From an uncultured Acidimicrobiales bacterium (GTDB lineage: Bacteria > Actinomycetota > Acidimicrobiia > Acidimicrobiales > SHLQ01), in assembly GCA_938041035.1 (NCBI GenBank), contig CALHYX010000084.1, forward strand, positions 1 through 55,465: a stretch of 55,465 nt of DNA, given 5' to 3'. Below the pieces are notes generated by a model. It was not told the origin of the DNA, did not search any database, and saw only the letters and a program-made list of their open reading frames with translations. Below are positions 31,288 to 39,999 of the stretch, in pieces. The position numbers were made by a program, and so were the translations under genes. Every line of letters starts with the position of its first letter. Within the stretch, counting starts at the first letter, position 1.

Positions 31288-33276
31288 TTAGTGGAGGTGG
31301 TAATCGGCGGGGTCGACGGTTCGGGTGCGGCGCCAGTAGTCGAGCAGGCTGAAGGGCCAGTTCTGCGTGACCCGACCGGCGTCGTTCTTGTACCAGGAGT
31401 TCACCGTCGAGGCGCCCCAGACCATCGCCCGGTTGCCGGCGTCGACCTCGGCGTTGAACGCATCGTGCACGTCGGCCTTCACGGCCATCGATTGGTGCCC
31501 GCCGCGGTACAACAGTTCGAGGCACGACAACACGTAGTTGGTCTCGCACTCGCTGAAGAAGATGATGCTGCCGTTCACCACGATGTTGGTGTTCGGCCCG
31601 TACATCACGAAGAAGTTGGGGAAGTCCGGCACGGTGACGCCGAGGTAGGCCCGGGCCTCGCCGCCGGCCCATCGATCGTGCAGATTCGAGCCGTCGCGCC
31701 CGACCACCTGCATCGGCGTGAGGAACTTCGACGCCTGAAACCCGGTGGCGAAGATCACCACGTCGACCTCGTGGGCTGCACCACTCGAATCGACCAGGCC
31801 CGTCGGGGTGAAGCGGTCGATGCCCTCGGCGACCAACTGCACGTTGTCGCGCAATAACGCCCCCGCCCAACTGCCGTTGTCGACGAGAACCCGCTTGCTG
31901 GCCACAGGGTACGTCGGCACGGTTTTGGCCGCGAGCTCGGGGTCCGACTCGTACTGGAACTCGAGGTACATCGTCAGCATCGCTCGCATCTCGTCGTTGA
32001 GCGCGCTCACTGCACGGGTGCGGTCGCCGTCCCATTCGGGGTCGACCTCACACGCCGGGAGCACGCTCTCCGCGCCCCGCCAGAACTGCCAGAACCGGTA
32101 CCAACTCCGGTAGTGCGGCACATGGGCGAACAACCATCGGAGGCCCGGCGCGATGTCGGCGTGGTAGTCCTCGACCGGAAAGAACCAGTTGGGAGTTCGC
32201 TGAAACACCACCAGCTCGGCGACCGACTCGGCGATGATCGGCACGAACTGGGCCGCGCTGGCTCCCGTCCCCACGACCGCGACCCGCTTGCCGGCGAGGT
32301 CGACATCGTGGTCCCAGCGGGCGGAGTGAAAGGTGGGCCCGGCGTAGTCGTCGAGGCCGTCGAAGTCCGGGAGGTTGGGCCGGTTGAGTTGGCCAACCGC
32401 GCTGATCACCGCCTGGGCGTCCAGTTCGACCGCGTCGCCATCGGCCGGTTGGATGCGCACCCGCCAAAGCGCGGCGGCATCGTCCCAGCGGGCATCGATC
32501 ACCTCGTGCTCGAAGCGGATGTGGGGTCGGAGTCCGAACTCGTCGGCGCAGCGGCGGAAATACTCGAGCAGCACCGGGCGAGGGGAGTGGTGCTGGGGCC
32601 AGTCGGTCTGGGCGAACGAGTAGCTGTAGGACTGGTTCGGAACGTCGACCCGGCACCCGGGATACGTGTTTTCGAGCCATGTGCCACCGACGTCGGCGTT
32701 CTTTTCGATCATCACGAACGGGACGCCGGCCTGGTTCAGGCGGTGGCCGGCGACGATGCCGGACATGCCCGCGCCGACGATGAGCACCGGCGCACGATCG
32801 TCGGCGTCGAACTCGGCGGCCGTCCAGTCCGGCGCCCGGTGGTCGGCGTCGATCCCCAGCTCCTCGGTGAGCAGGTCGGTGTACTCGGTCAGGTCCGCTC
32901 CGCCCGACCCGAACTCCATGATGGCGGTGAGCGCGTCGTCCCCCTTACGGTGTAAGGGGGTCTGACCCCCGGCGTACTGACCCCCGGCTTGCTTACGGTG
33001 TAAGGGGGTCTGACCCCCGGCATCGCGGTAGGTGGCCAACGTCGTCAGCGCGAGCGCCCGGATCTCCTCCTGCTGTTCGGGCGAGAGCCCACCCTGGGGT
33101 TCGCGGGCCGTGAGCGGGTCGATACGCAGGTGGGGCCGCAGGAGCCCGAGATCGCCGGTCAAAAAGGCCAGGGCCGGGAGCAACGGTGGCAGGTACGCCT
33201 CGGCCAGTGCGGCGGCGATCTCGTCGTCGGCCGCGGTGAGCGGTTTGATGGTGGGCTGCACCGACGGCGTGGTCAT
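31288..33276 (-). CDS. Flavin monooxygenase, Baeyer-Villiger type, with in-frame repeat insertion
   Basis: A 662-residue class B flavoprotein monooxygenase. A helical N-terminal region (1-160) precedes the FAD Rossmann motif VGAGMSG (167-173), GGTW, the fingerprint YAGPTFHSARWD (311-322; Phe of FxGxxxHxxxW replaced by Tyr) and the NADPH Rossmann motif VGTGAS (335-340). It should insert oxygen into a ketone or oxygenate a related substrate, using NADPH and O2. Residues 86-111 are encoded by two palindromic repeat copies and read twice as AGGQTPLHRK; they sit before the FAD domain and do not disturb catalytic motifs. TACGGT stands 6 nt before the ATG at 33276. Confidence 0.9.
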   Translation of the reverse strand: MTTPSVQPTIKPLTAADDEIAAALAEAYLPPLLPALAFLTGDLGLLRPHLRIDPLTAREPQGGLSPEQQEEIRALALTTLATYRDAGGQTPLHRKQAGGQYAGGQTPLHRKGDDALTAIMEFGSGGADLTEYTDLLTEELGIDADHRAPDWTAAEFDADDRAPVLIVGAGMSGIVAGHRLNQAGVPFVMIEKNADVGGTWLENTYPGCRVDVPNQSYSYSFAQTDWPQHHSPRPVLLEYFRRCADEFGLRPHIRFEHEVIDARWDDAAALWRVRIQPADGDAVELDAQAVISAVGQLNRPNLPDFDGLDDYAGPTFHSARWDHDVDLAGKRVAVVGTGASAAQFVPIIAESVAELVVFQRTPNWFFPVEDYHADIAPGLRWLFAHVPHYRSWYRFWQFWRGAESVLPACEVDPEWDGDRTRAVSALNDEMRAMLTMYLEFQYESDPELAAKTVPTYPVASKRVLVDNGSWAGALLRDNVQLVAEGIDRFTPTGLVDSSGAAHEVDVVIFATGFQASKFLTPMQVVGRDGSNLHDRWAGGEARAYLGVTVPDFPNFFVMYGPNTNIVVNGSIIFFSECETNYVLSCLELLYRGGHQSMAVKADVHDAFNAEVDAGNRAMVWGASTVNSWYKNDAGRVTQNWPFSLLDYWRRTRTVDPADYHLH
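32944..33021. repeat. Two palindromic repeat copies inside the monooxygenase gene
   Basis: CTTACGGTGTAAG plus GGGGTCTGACCCC at 32944-32969 and again at 32992-33017, joined by a partial core (CTGACCCCC). The 78-bp stretch is a multiple of three and has no stop in the reading frame. The units match those in the intergenic cluster that ends this gene. Confidence 0.95.
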
Positions 33277-33282
33277 GGCCGG

Positions 33283-33288
33283 ACCGTA
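33283..33288 (-). promoter_or_regulatory. -10 box of leaderless monooxygenase gene
   Basis: TACGGT followed by 6 nt and the ATG at 33276. Confidence 0.5.
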
Positions 33289-33316
33289 GCCCGGCGGCGC
33301 GAACCGCCCCAGTCCG

Positions 33317-36300
33317 CTAATCGGCGCGGACCGCGCGCATCGTCCACCGGAACCGGTGGCGGCCGCCCCCCACCTGGTACGCAGGCAGCGTGTCGGGGCC
33401 GCACGCGCCCGTGCCCACGCCCCGCATGGCCGCGTCGAGGTGAACGTCGACGGCATCGATCGCCTCGAGCTCGGCTTCGGTGACCGCGGCGGTGAGGGCC
33501 TGGTCGGTGTGGTGGCGGGCCGAGAAACCGAACGGCTGGTCGGACCCGAACTCGATTCCCGTCCCCGATCGGTTGGTCAGCGCAAACCGGAGTGTCTCGG
33601 TGTGGTGGCCCTGCTCCTGGGGCACCACGTAGGGGTGGTACTGCTCGGCGACGGTTGCCTCCCAGCGGCCGGGAAGGCCCGATGCCCGACGGTCCGGATA
33701 GGTCTCGTGCGGCCCGAGCCCGTCCCAGCGCAGCCGATCGCGACCGCCGTCGATCGCCAGACGGATGCCCACCCGGGGTAGATCGCTCCATTCGTCGGGC
33801 AGCGAGATGGACTCGGCAACCTCGATGCGGTCGCCGATTACCGACAGCGTGCTCCGGTGGGTTCCCGCGCCGCCGGAGCAGCTCCAGGTGCGGTCGATCG
33901 TGACGGTGGTGACCCCGCTGCGGGTGCGCGTGGCGACCGTCCCCGCGTCGATCCGTAGCGCGTCGAGCCCGAGGTCCATCCACCGATGGCGCACCGCGGG
34001 TACGTCGGCCATCCAGCCCTGGGCAACACCGTCGTTGTCGACCGGAGCGCGCCACAGGGAAAGCTCGGGGGCGGCGGCCAAGAGCTCGGCCCGTCCCACC
34101 CGCACGCTCGCGATCGTGGCACTGGCCTGGTCGATCGCGACCCGGAGCTCGCCGGACCGCAGCGTGATCTGGCCGTCGGCGGTCGCGACGGATCCGGCGG
34201 GTGCCGCAGCCGGTCGCTTCGGCGTTCCGGTGACGTCGACCGGCACGGCGTCCCATGCCACGAGGTGCCCGGCTTCGGCCCAGCTCGTGGCCTTCGTCGC
34301 CCGCGTGCGGACGACGAGGTGGGCGACCTCGGCCCCGGCGAGGGCCCGCCGGGGAAACCCGATGCGCACGGCCTTCGTCTGGCCGGCCTCGATCGGTCCG
34401 ACCTTCACCGGCCCCGAGGCTACGGGGACACCGTCGACGACCAGCTCCCACTCCGCGGCAAGGTCGGAGGTGTCGGCGAACCAGCGTCGGTTGGTGATGG
34501 CGTAGCGCTGTTTGGCCGGGTCCGCGGCCGACACCGCTACCGGGCGACCGCACCATGCTAGTTCGACGAGGCCGGGGTGGGCGACGCCGTCCGGGCTAAC
34601 AAGCCCGTTGATGCAGAAGTTTGCATCGTTGGGTTCGTCGCCGAAATGGCCGCCGTAGGCGAAGAACTCGCGCCCGTGATCGTCGGTCGTGCGCAACCCC
34701 TGGTCCTTCCAATCCCAGACGAAGCCGCCCTGCAGGCCGGGCTCGTTCTGGAACGCTTCCCAGTATTCGGCCAGCGAGCCGTTGGTGTTGCCCATCGCGT
34801 GCGAGTACTCGCACAAGATGAGCGGCCGGTCGTCCATTTCGGTCCGTGTCGCCCATCGAGCCCAGTCGACGATCGCCGCGATCGAGGTGTACATCGGGCA
34901 CACGACATCGGTGGTCAGCCGTTCGATCGGCGACGGTTCCGCATGGCGCAGCGCCTCACCCGCGCCGGGTTCGTTCACCGAGAACCGCTTCTGGATCGCC
35001 CCTTCGTACTGCACGGCCCGAGTCGGATCGACGTGGCGAATCCACGCGGCCGCCGCGGTGTGGGCCGCGCCGTGGCCCGACTCGTTGCCGAGCGACCACG
35101 CAACGATGCTGGGGTGGTTCCGGTCGCGCAACACCATGCGTTGGCTGCGCTCGGTGATGGCCGGCGCATAGCGCGGGTCGTCACACAATGAGCTGAGCCG
35201 GGCATGGCTCTCGACGTTCGCTTCGTCGATCACGTACAGCCCGTACTCATCGCACAGATCGAGCAGGCGATGATCGTTGGGGTAGTGGGCGCAGCGCAGC
35301 GCATTGATGTTGTGCCGCTTCATCTGTTCGATGTCGGCGCGCAGGTCCGCCAGCGACTGCGTCTTGCCGGTGTCGGGGTGGTGGTCGTGACGGTTGACGC
35401 CGTTGAACATCACCGGTTGACCGTTGACCAGGAACTCGCGGTCGCGAACCTCGACGCGCGTGAAGCCGGTCCACAGGCCCGTCGCTTCGGCCACGCCGCC
35501 GTCCGGGCGGATCAGTTCCACGGTCACGCGATATCGGGTGGGTCGTTCGGCCGACCAGGGGGAGACGCCGGGCACCTCGATGGTGGTGTCGGATTGCGTC
35601 CCCGGGTGGATGTAGGCCGAAACCAGTTCGGCCAGGTTGCTCGAGAGGTCATGGGTCGAGACCCGGGCGGTGGCGGCCTTGCCAACCCGTTTGCCGCGCT
35701 CGGTAGCGAGGGTGACCTGCGTGCTCCAGCCGAGCTCGGGGGCCGAGGCAAAACGCACGAACGCGGTGACGTCCAGGCGTCCCGCACCGGTCGCGGGGTC
35801 GAAGTCTCCCCGGGCGGAGACGTCGGCGAGATGGGTCGCGGCATCGGCGCGAAGGTGGACGCCGCGGTGGAGCCCGGCGTGCCACCAGTGGTCCTGGTCT
35901 TCGATCCAGGTCGCCGCGCACCAGCGCACCACCATCACGGCCAACTGGTTCGGTCCCGCCTTCGCCGTGGTGTTCAGCATCGGGGTGAGGTCGAACTCCG
36001 CGGGCAGTCGCGAGTCGGTGCTGAGCCCGACGAACTCGCCGTTGCACCACACCAGCACCATGCTTTCGGCCCCGCCCAGATGCAGCACCACCCGACGACC
36101 CTTCCACCCGGCCGGGGTGGAGAACTCGCGCCGGTACAACCCGGTCGGGTTGTCGTCGGGCACGAAGGGCGGGTCCTCGGGCCACGGCATGATGATGTTC
36201 GTGTAGTGCGGGAGGTCGGCGGTGGCCTGTCGGGTCCAGCATCCCGGCACGTCGATCTCCCGCCAGTTCGCGTCGGAGTAGCCCGACTGGGTCCACCGTT

Positions 36301-36490
36301 GCGGTGCATCGGTCGGCCGGTCGATCAGCCGGAACCGCCACGCACCGTCGAGCGAACGTCGCCAGGGTGACCGCGCCGGATCTTCGGCGACCGACGCCGC
36401 GTCGCGAAACGCGCCCAGCGGCGCTCGCATGGGCAGGCGCCCGATCTGGGTGAGTTCGGGTTGGCGCCAGGGCTGGGTCGAGAGGTCCAT
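33317..36490 (-). CDS. lacZ: Beta-galactosidase, glycoside hydrolase family 2
   Basis: A 1057-residue LacZ-type enzyme of full family length (E. coli LacZ has 1023-1024). The jelly-roll N-domain includes TNIIMPWPEDPPFVPDDNPTG, NRHDHHPDTGK and INALRCAHYPND mark the barrel, the acid/base is Glu470 in SLGNESGHG, and the nucleophile is Glu561 in LCEYSHAMGN. FVWDWKDQGL and the C-terminal beta-gal small domain are present. It has no signal peptide and would hydrolyse lactose or other beta-galactosides in the cytoplasm. No sugar transporter or LacI regulator is adjacent. Start at ATG 36490. Confidence 0.95.
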   Translation of the reverse strand: MDLSTQPWRQPELTQIGRLPMRAPLGAFRDAASVAEDPARSPWRRSLDGAWRFRLIDRPTDAPQRWTQSGYSDANWREIDVPGCWTRQATADLPHYTNIIMPWPEDPPFVPDDNPTGLYRREFSTPAGWKGRRVVLHLGGAESMVLVWCNGEFVGLSTDSRLPAEFDLTPMLNTTAKAGPNQLAVMVVRWCAATWIEDQDHWWHAGLHRGVHLRADAATHLADVSARGDFDPATGAGRLDVTAFVRFASAPELGWSTQVTLATERGKRVGKAATARVSTHDLSSNLAELVSAYIHPGTQSDTTIEVPGVSPWSAERPTRYRVTVELIRPDGGVAEATGLWTGFTRVEVRDREFLVNGQPVMFNGVNRHDHHPDTGKTQSLADLRADIEQMKRHNINALRCAHYPNDHRLLDLCDEYGLYVIDEANVESHARLSSLCDDPRYAPAITERSQRMVLRDRNHPSIVAWSLGNESGHGAAHTAAAAWIRHVDPTRAVQYEGAIQKRFSVNEPGAGEALRHAEPSPIERLTTDVVCPMYTSIAAIVDWARWATRTEMDDRPLILCEYSHAMGNTNGSLAEYWEAFQNEPGLQGGFVWDWKDQGLRTTDDHGREFFAYGGHFGDEPNDANFCINGLVSPDGVAHPGLVELAWCGRPVAVSAADPAKQRYAITNRRWFADTSDLAAEWELVVDGVPVASGPVKVGPIEAGQTKAVRIGFPRRALAGAEVAHLVVRTRATKATSWAEAGHLVAWDAVPVDVTGTPKRPAAAPAGSVATADGQITLRSGELRVAIDQASATIASVRVGRAELLAAAPELSLWRAPVDNDGVAQGWMADVPAVRHRWMDLGLDALRIDAGTVATRTRSGVTTVTIDRTWSCSGGAGTHRSTLSVIGDRIEVAESISLPDEWSDLPRVGIRLAIDGGRDRLRWDGLGPHETYPDRRASGLPGRWEATVAEQYHPYVVPQEQGHHTETLRFALTNRSGTGIEFGSDQPFGFSARHHTDQALTAAVTEAELEAIDAVDVHLDAAMRGVGTGACGPDTLPAYQVGGGRHRFRWTMRAVRAD

Positions 36491-36569
36491 CGGCGCATCA
36501 TTGCACCTGTGACGCGGCCAGGTATTGGTGAGTACGTTGTTGGGCATCACGCGATGGAGGGATCGAACG

Positions 36570-37694
36570 TTGGGGAATGATCAGGCCGAAACGGACGCTC
36601 AGCACTCGGCGGATTCGCCGGACCCGGATGAGGTCGGCGCCTACGCCTTTGCCGTGTGGGGCTACAAGCAGGGCGAGATGGTCTCGCTCATGATTCACCT
36701 CGGCGACCGACTCGGTCTGTACCGGTCCATGGCGGGAGCCGGGGCGCTCACCATTGCCGAGTTGGCCACCGCCACCGGGTACCACGAGCGCTGGCTGCTC
36801 GAGTGGTGTCGGGGGCAGGCCGCCGCCGGTCTTCTCGCCTACACCGCGGCCGACGACGCTGGTGCCGGGGAGCGGTTCGAGCTGACCCCGGTGGGGGCCG
36901 AGGTCATGGCGCACGAGGACACCAGCCTCGCGTTTGCCGCCGGCGCCTTCTCGGCCATTCCCGCGCCCGACTTCGTCGATCGTCTCGCGGAAGCGTTCAC
37001 CACCGGTATCGGCCTGTCCTGGGACGAGCAGGGGCCGAGCGGCGCCCATCGAACCGAGCGGATGCTGGGCCCGTGGACCCGGGTTGCGTTCGTGCCGACC
37101 ATCATCCCGGCGTTGACCGGCGTGCACGACAAGCTGGTGGCCGGAGCGCAGGTTGCCGACGTCGGGTGCGGCGCCGGCCTGGCGCTGTGCACGCTCGCCG
37201 AGGCCTTTCCCAACAGCACCTTCCATGGCTTCGATCCGTCGGGGAACGCGCTGGACCTCGCCCGGGAAAAGGCGGCGACGGCCGGTCTGTCCAACGTGGA
37301 GTTCCACCACGCCGGGGGAGAGGATCTCCCGGCCGACCCGACCTTCGATTTCGTGTACACGTTCGACTGTCTGCACGACATGACCCGCCCGGCCGAGGTG
37401 ATCTCGGCGATCCGTCGGTCGATGGCCGACGACGGCACCTGGTTGATCAAGGACATCCGATCATCGGGCGACTTCGTCACCAATCAGAAGAACCCGATGC
37501 TGGCGATGATGTACGGCTTCTCGGTGTCGTCGTGCATGTCGTCGGCGATGTCCGAACCTGGTGGCGCCGGCCTGGGCACGCTGGGGTTCAGCCCACCGGT
37601 CGCCGAGGAGATGGTGCGAGCTGCCGGCTTCGGTCACTTCGAGCTCCACGACTTCGAGGACCCGTCGAACCTGTACTACGAGGTTCGGATCTGA
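36570..37694 (+). CDS. Class I methyltransferase with N-terminal winged helix
   Basis: A 374-residue protein. Residues about 22-110 form a helical/winged-helix dimerisation domain as in O-methyltransferases and Rv2258c-like proteins (DRLGLYRSMAGAGALTIAELATATG). The SAM domain has motif I VADVGCGAG (195-203), the FHGFDPSG acidic strand and FVYTFDCLHDM. It probably methylates a small molecule. The TTG at 36570 is chosen because GGAGGG lies 8 nt upstream, an ideal ribosome site. It diverges from lacZ and converges with the metallo-beta-lactamase-fold gene. Confidence 0.85.
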   Translation: MGNDQAETDAQHSADSPDPDEVGAYAFAVWGYKQGEMVSLMIHLGDRLGLYRSMAGAGALTIAELATATGYHERWLLEWCRGQAAAGLLAYTAADDAGAGERFELTPVGAEVMAHEDTSLAFAAGAFSAIPAPDFVDRLAEAFTTGIGLSWDEQGPSGAHRTERMLGPWTRVAFVPTIIPALTGVHDKLVAGAQVADVGCGAGLALCTLAEAFPNSTFHGFDPSGNALDLAREKAATAGLSNVEFHHAGGEDLPADPTFDFVYTFDCLHDMTRPAEVISAIRRSMADDGTWLIKDIRSSGDFVTNQKNPMLAMMYGFSVSSCMSSAMSEPGGAGLGTLGFSPPVAEEMVRAAGFGHFELHDFEDPSNLYYEVRI

Positions 37695-37717
37695 GGTCGG
37701 CAGCCGGCCGGAGGGAC

Positions 37718-38734
37718 TTACAGGCTGGCGGCCAGGTCGGCGACGAGCGGGCCGGCGCCGGTCTCGACCGGATTGCCGTGGCCGAAGGCGGCGGCGTCGA
37801 AGGAGAAGCCGGCGAGCTTCTTCACCGATTCCTCCGCGGTGGCGAGGTCCGAGCTGAAGTCGGGGTTCGGGCCGCTGATCTCGGTCCCGTCGTCATTGCC
37901 GTTGAGGGCATCGCCGGCGACGAGTAGCCCGATGCCCTGGTCGAGCACGGAGATGGATCCCGGCGTATGCCCCGGGGTGTGGATGACCTCGAGTCCAAAG
38001 ACCTCGTCGCCGTCGCCGACGGCGGTGAGGGGATTGGGGGAGATGATGTTGGCGATGTCGGCTTCGCCGGCGTAGGTCATGGCTGTCGGGGCGTTCGTGA
38101 GGACCCCGCTGAGCCCGCCGATGTGATCGCCGTGATGGTGGGTGAGGATCACGTGGGCGACCTCGGACCACCCGACGCCCATGGTGGACAACGCGTCGGC
38201 GATGGCGGCTTCGCCGCCCGGGTTTCCGGTGTCGACCACGGCGGCTTCGTTGCCTCGTACGAGCACGTAGGCCGAGACGAAGCCCATCGAGACCTGCGAC
38301 CACCGGAGCTCTTCGCTGGTCGGTGCGGATCCGTCGGTCGTGGCGGGGGCGTCGCTTGCGGGCGCGGACCCATCGGTGGTGGCGGGGGCGTCGCTTGCGG
38401 GGGCGGATCCGTCGGTGGTGGCGGGGGCGTCGCTTGCCGGGGCGGCGTCACCCGACGAAGGTTCCGAGCTCGAGCACGCGGCGACGCCGGTCCCGAGGAT
38501 GGCGACGGCGAAGGTGCCGCGGCCCATGTCGGCCAGGAATTGGCGGCGGTCCAGCTGGTGCACGCGGCGACGGCCTGCGAGGTGGGGAATCAGCCGCCCG
38601 AGGGCATGGAACGGGTCGGGCCGGTGCCCGTCGTGGCTGTGACTGGGGCTGGAGTCGTGCGTATGGCCATGGGCGTGCCCGTGTCCGTGTCCGTGGTGGC
38701 GGTGCTCGTGTTCGCCGGGGCGATGGTCGGCCAT
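37718..38734 (-). CDS. Metallo-beta-lactamase-fold lipoprotein with His-rich N-terminus and Tat signal
   Basis: A 338-residue hydrolase. Residues 9-37 are extremely His-rich (HRHHGHGHGHAHGHTH and neighbours). A twin-arginine signal follows with RRQFL (Arg63-Arg64), a hydrophobic stretch and lipobox GVAAC (Cys87). Next are three exact 13-residue repeats (APASDAPATTDGS, 98-136) and a metallo-beta-lactamase domain with HHHGDH (199-204) as zinc site, HTPGHTPGS and VAGDAL. It likely hydrolyses a small substrate outside the membrane after folded export. The start at 38734 has a strong AGGAGG 4 nt upstream, so the His-rich part is truly translated. Confidence 0.85.
   Translation of the reverse strand: MADHRPGEHEHRHHGHGHGHAHGHTHDSSPSHSHDGHRPDPFHALGRLIPHLAGRRRVHQLDRRQFLADMGRGTFAVAILGTGVAACSSSEPSSGDAAPASDAPATTDGSAPASDAPATTDGSAPASDAPATTDGSAPTSEELRWSQVSMGFVSAYVLVRGNEAAVVDTGNPGGEAAIADALSTMGVGWSEVAHVILTHHHGDHIGGLSGVLTNAPTAMTYAGEADIANIISPNPLTAVGDGDEVFGLEVIHTPGHTPGSISVLDQGIGLLVAGDALNGNDDGTEISGPNPDFSSDLATAEESVKKLAGFSFDAAAFGHGNPVETGAGPLVADLAASL
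38327..38443. repeat. Three tandem 39-bp coding repeats
   Basis: Three consecutive 39-bp units in the lipoprotein gene encode the 13-residue unit APASDAPATTDGS, with only silent base differences. They form the stalk between lipidated cysteine and hydrolase domain and may vary in number. Confidence 0.85.
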
Positions 38735-38790
38735 GGGTCCTCCTGCAGGTGTCGGCTCAGCCTGTCAGGTTGCCACGCACTAGTGGGCTC

Positions 38791-38825
38791 GGCGATGAGA
38801 TGCGGCCGGGCCGCACCTCATCGCC
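38791..38825. terminator. Strong hairpin between two minus-strand genes
   Basis: A 17-bp stem with one mismatch (GGCGATGAGATGCGGCC and its partner at 38809-38825) begins 20 bp beyond the stop of the TIGR03086-type gene. There is no T-tract. It probably terminates or stabilises that transcript. Confidence 0.6.
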
Positions 38826-38844
38826 AGCTCAGCAGTAGTTGTGC

Positions 38845-39402
38845 TCAGACCTCGCGGCCGAGGAAGGCGGCCAGTTGGTCGGCGTTGCAGGCGCCGTCGC
38901 TGCAGATTTGCTCGGCGCCGAACGGGGCCCCTTCCGGGCCGCGGAAGCTGTCCTGGATCGACTGCCGGGACTGCGCCAGCAGTTGGCCGGCGAGCTCGGA
39001 GTTGAGGTCGGTCGACTGGCCGGTGGCCTTGGCGAGGTCCCAGCCGTGCTGGAAGGTGTCGGTGGACGCGAGGCCCATCACCGCGAAGCCCGGCATCTCG
39101 CCGAACGGCAGCTGGTAGTTCTGCTCGAGCGCACCTTCGGCGGAGAACGCCTCGCGGACCTGGGCGCTGGCTTCGTCGAACGCGGCGAGGTAATCGCCCT
39201 CGGCCCAGTTGGTGTCGCCACCGGCGGGCGGCTGGCCCTGCATGCCGGCGAGGAAAAAGTGCTGAGCGCCAACCACGTGGTTGATCAATTCGGCGACGTT
39301 CCACGAGGCGCACGGGGTGCCGGCCTGCATCTGTTCTGCTTGCACGTTCTCCAGCACCTGGCGGGTGGAGGCACAGGCCTGTTCGTATGGTTGAGCGCTC
39401 AT
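38845..39402 (-). CDS. TIGR03086-like DinB-fold metal-binding protein
   Basis: A 185-residue four-helix protein of the mycothiol-dependent maleylpyruvate isomerase/DinB superfamily. TPCASWNVAELINHVVGAQHFF is the typical first-helix signature and DTFQHGWDLAKATG carries the third metal-ligand His. Members bind a divalent metal and often act in thiol-dependent detoxification; the actinobacterial thiol would be mycothiol. The substrate is unknown. GGAAAG lies further upstream than usual, so the start at 39402 is only moderately supported. Confidence 0.8.
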   Translation of the reverse strand: MSAQPYEQACASTRQVLENVQAEQMQAGTPCASWNVAELINHVVGAQHFFLAGMQGQPPAGGDTNWAEGDYLAAFDEASAQVREAFSAEGALEQNYQLPFGEMPGFAVMGLASTDTFQHGWDLAKATGQSTDLNSELAGQLLAQSRQSIQDSFRGPEGAPFGAEQICSDGACNADQLAAFLGREV

Positions 39403-39464
39403 GTAGGTATCGCTTTCCTTTTCGGGGGTGTACGGGAAGCGCGACCTTACCGGGTTCTGCCCGC

Positions 39465-39914
39465 TTAGTTGGCGGCGGAGTAGCGCCCGGATTCGATGTC
39501 GGCCTTATCCTCGAGCAGCGCCTTGGCCAGCGAGCGGCGTACCTGGCCGCGCAGGAGCGCCGCGACCGGGGCCGGCTTGAGGTCCGCCCGCAGTGTGGCG
39601 TCCACCCTGGAGCGGTGGTCGTCGAGGGCGACGACGTTGAAGATGATTGCACCGCCGGCGAACATGCCGCCCGTCACCCGGTTCACGAGCGGGCCGTCGG
39701 CGGTGCGCTCCAGCTCGAAGGTCTGGGTCGTGGTGATGGGTCCAACGCGGGACTTTTGTTCGTAGCGGCAGCGCGAACCATCGTCGTCGATCACCCGGAA
39801 CCGGACGCCCTTGTGCACCGCTTGCGCCTCGTGATGGGCGACATCGCCAAACTGGGCGCGAACAACAGCGGCCGGCGCGTCGATGGTGATCGAGGTCTGG
39901 ATTTCGGTGGTCAT
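39465..39914 (-). CDS. SRPBCC-fold protein
   Basis: A 149-residue START-like protein: TEIQTSITIDAPAAVVRAQF is the first strand-helix unit, TQTFELERTADGPLVNRVTGG the central sheet, and PVAALLRGQVRRSLAKALLEDKADIE the long C-terminal helix. It probably binds a hydrophobic small molecule. It is divergent from a TetR gene across a palindrome, the second such pairing in this window (the other at 8665-9965). TACGCT stands 7 nt before the ATG at 39914, with TTGGCA as a possible -35. Confidence 0.8.
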   Translation of the reverse strand: MTTEIQTSITIDAPAAVVRAQFGDVAHHEAQAVHKGVRFRVIDDDGSRCRYEQKSRVGPITTTQTFELERTADGPLVNRVTGGMFAGGAIIFNVVALDDHRSRVDATLRADLKPAPVAALLRGQVRRSLAKALLEDKADIESGRYSAAN

Positions 39915-39921
39915 ACCGCAC

Positions 39922-39970
39922 AGCGTAACCCGTAATGGCATGGACATGCCAATTAGGCAGTGGCGTGCCA
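39922..39970. promoter_or_regulatory. SRPBCC promoter and TetR-type operator
   Basis: The minus-strand -10 TACGCT (39922-39927) is 7 nt before the ATG; a TTGGCA -35 lies at 39947-39952 (19-bp spacer). The perfect dyad TGGCAT-GGAC-ATGCCA (39936-39951) covers the -35 and spacer. A related half-size dyad TGGC-GT-GCCA lies at 39961-39970. Confidence 0.6.
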
Positions 39971-39999
39971 AAAGCGACTGGATCTGGCATCCTGGACCG

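Noticed and set aside
33317..36490. A lac-type operon with transporter and LacI repressor
   Set aside because: Neighbours are a flavin monooxygenase and a methyltransferase; no sugar transporter, LacI/GntR gene or operator is visible.
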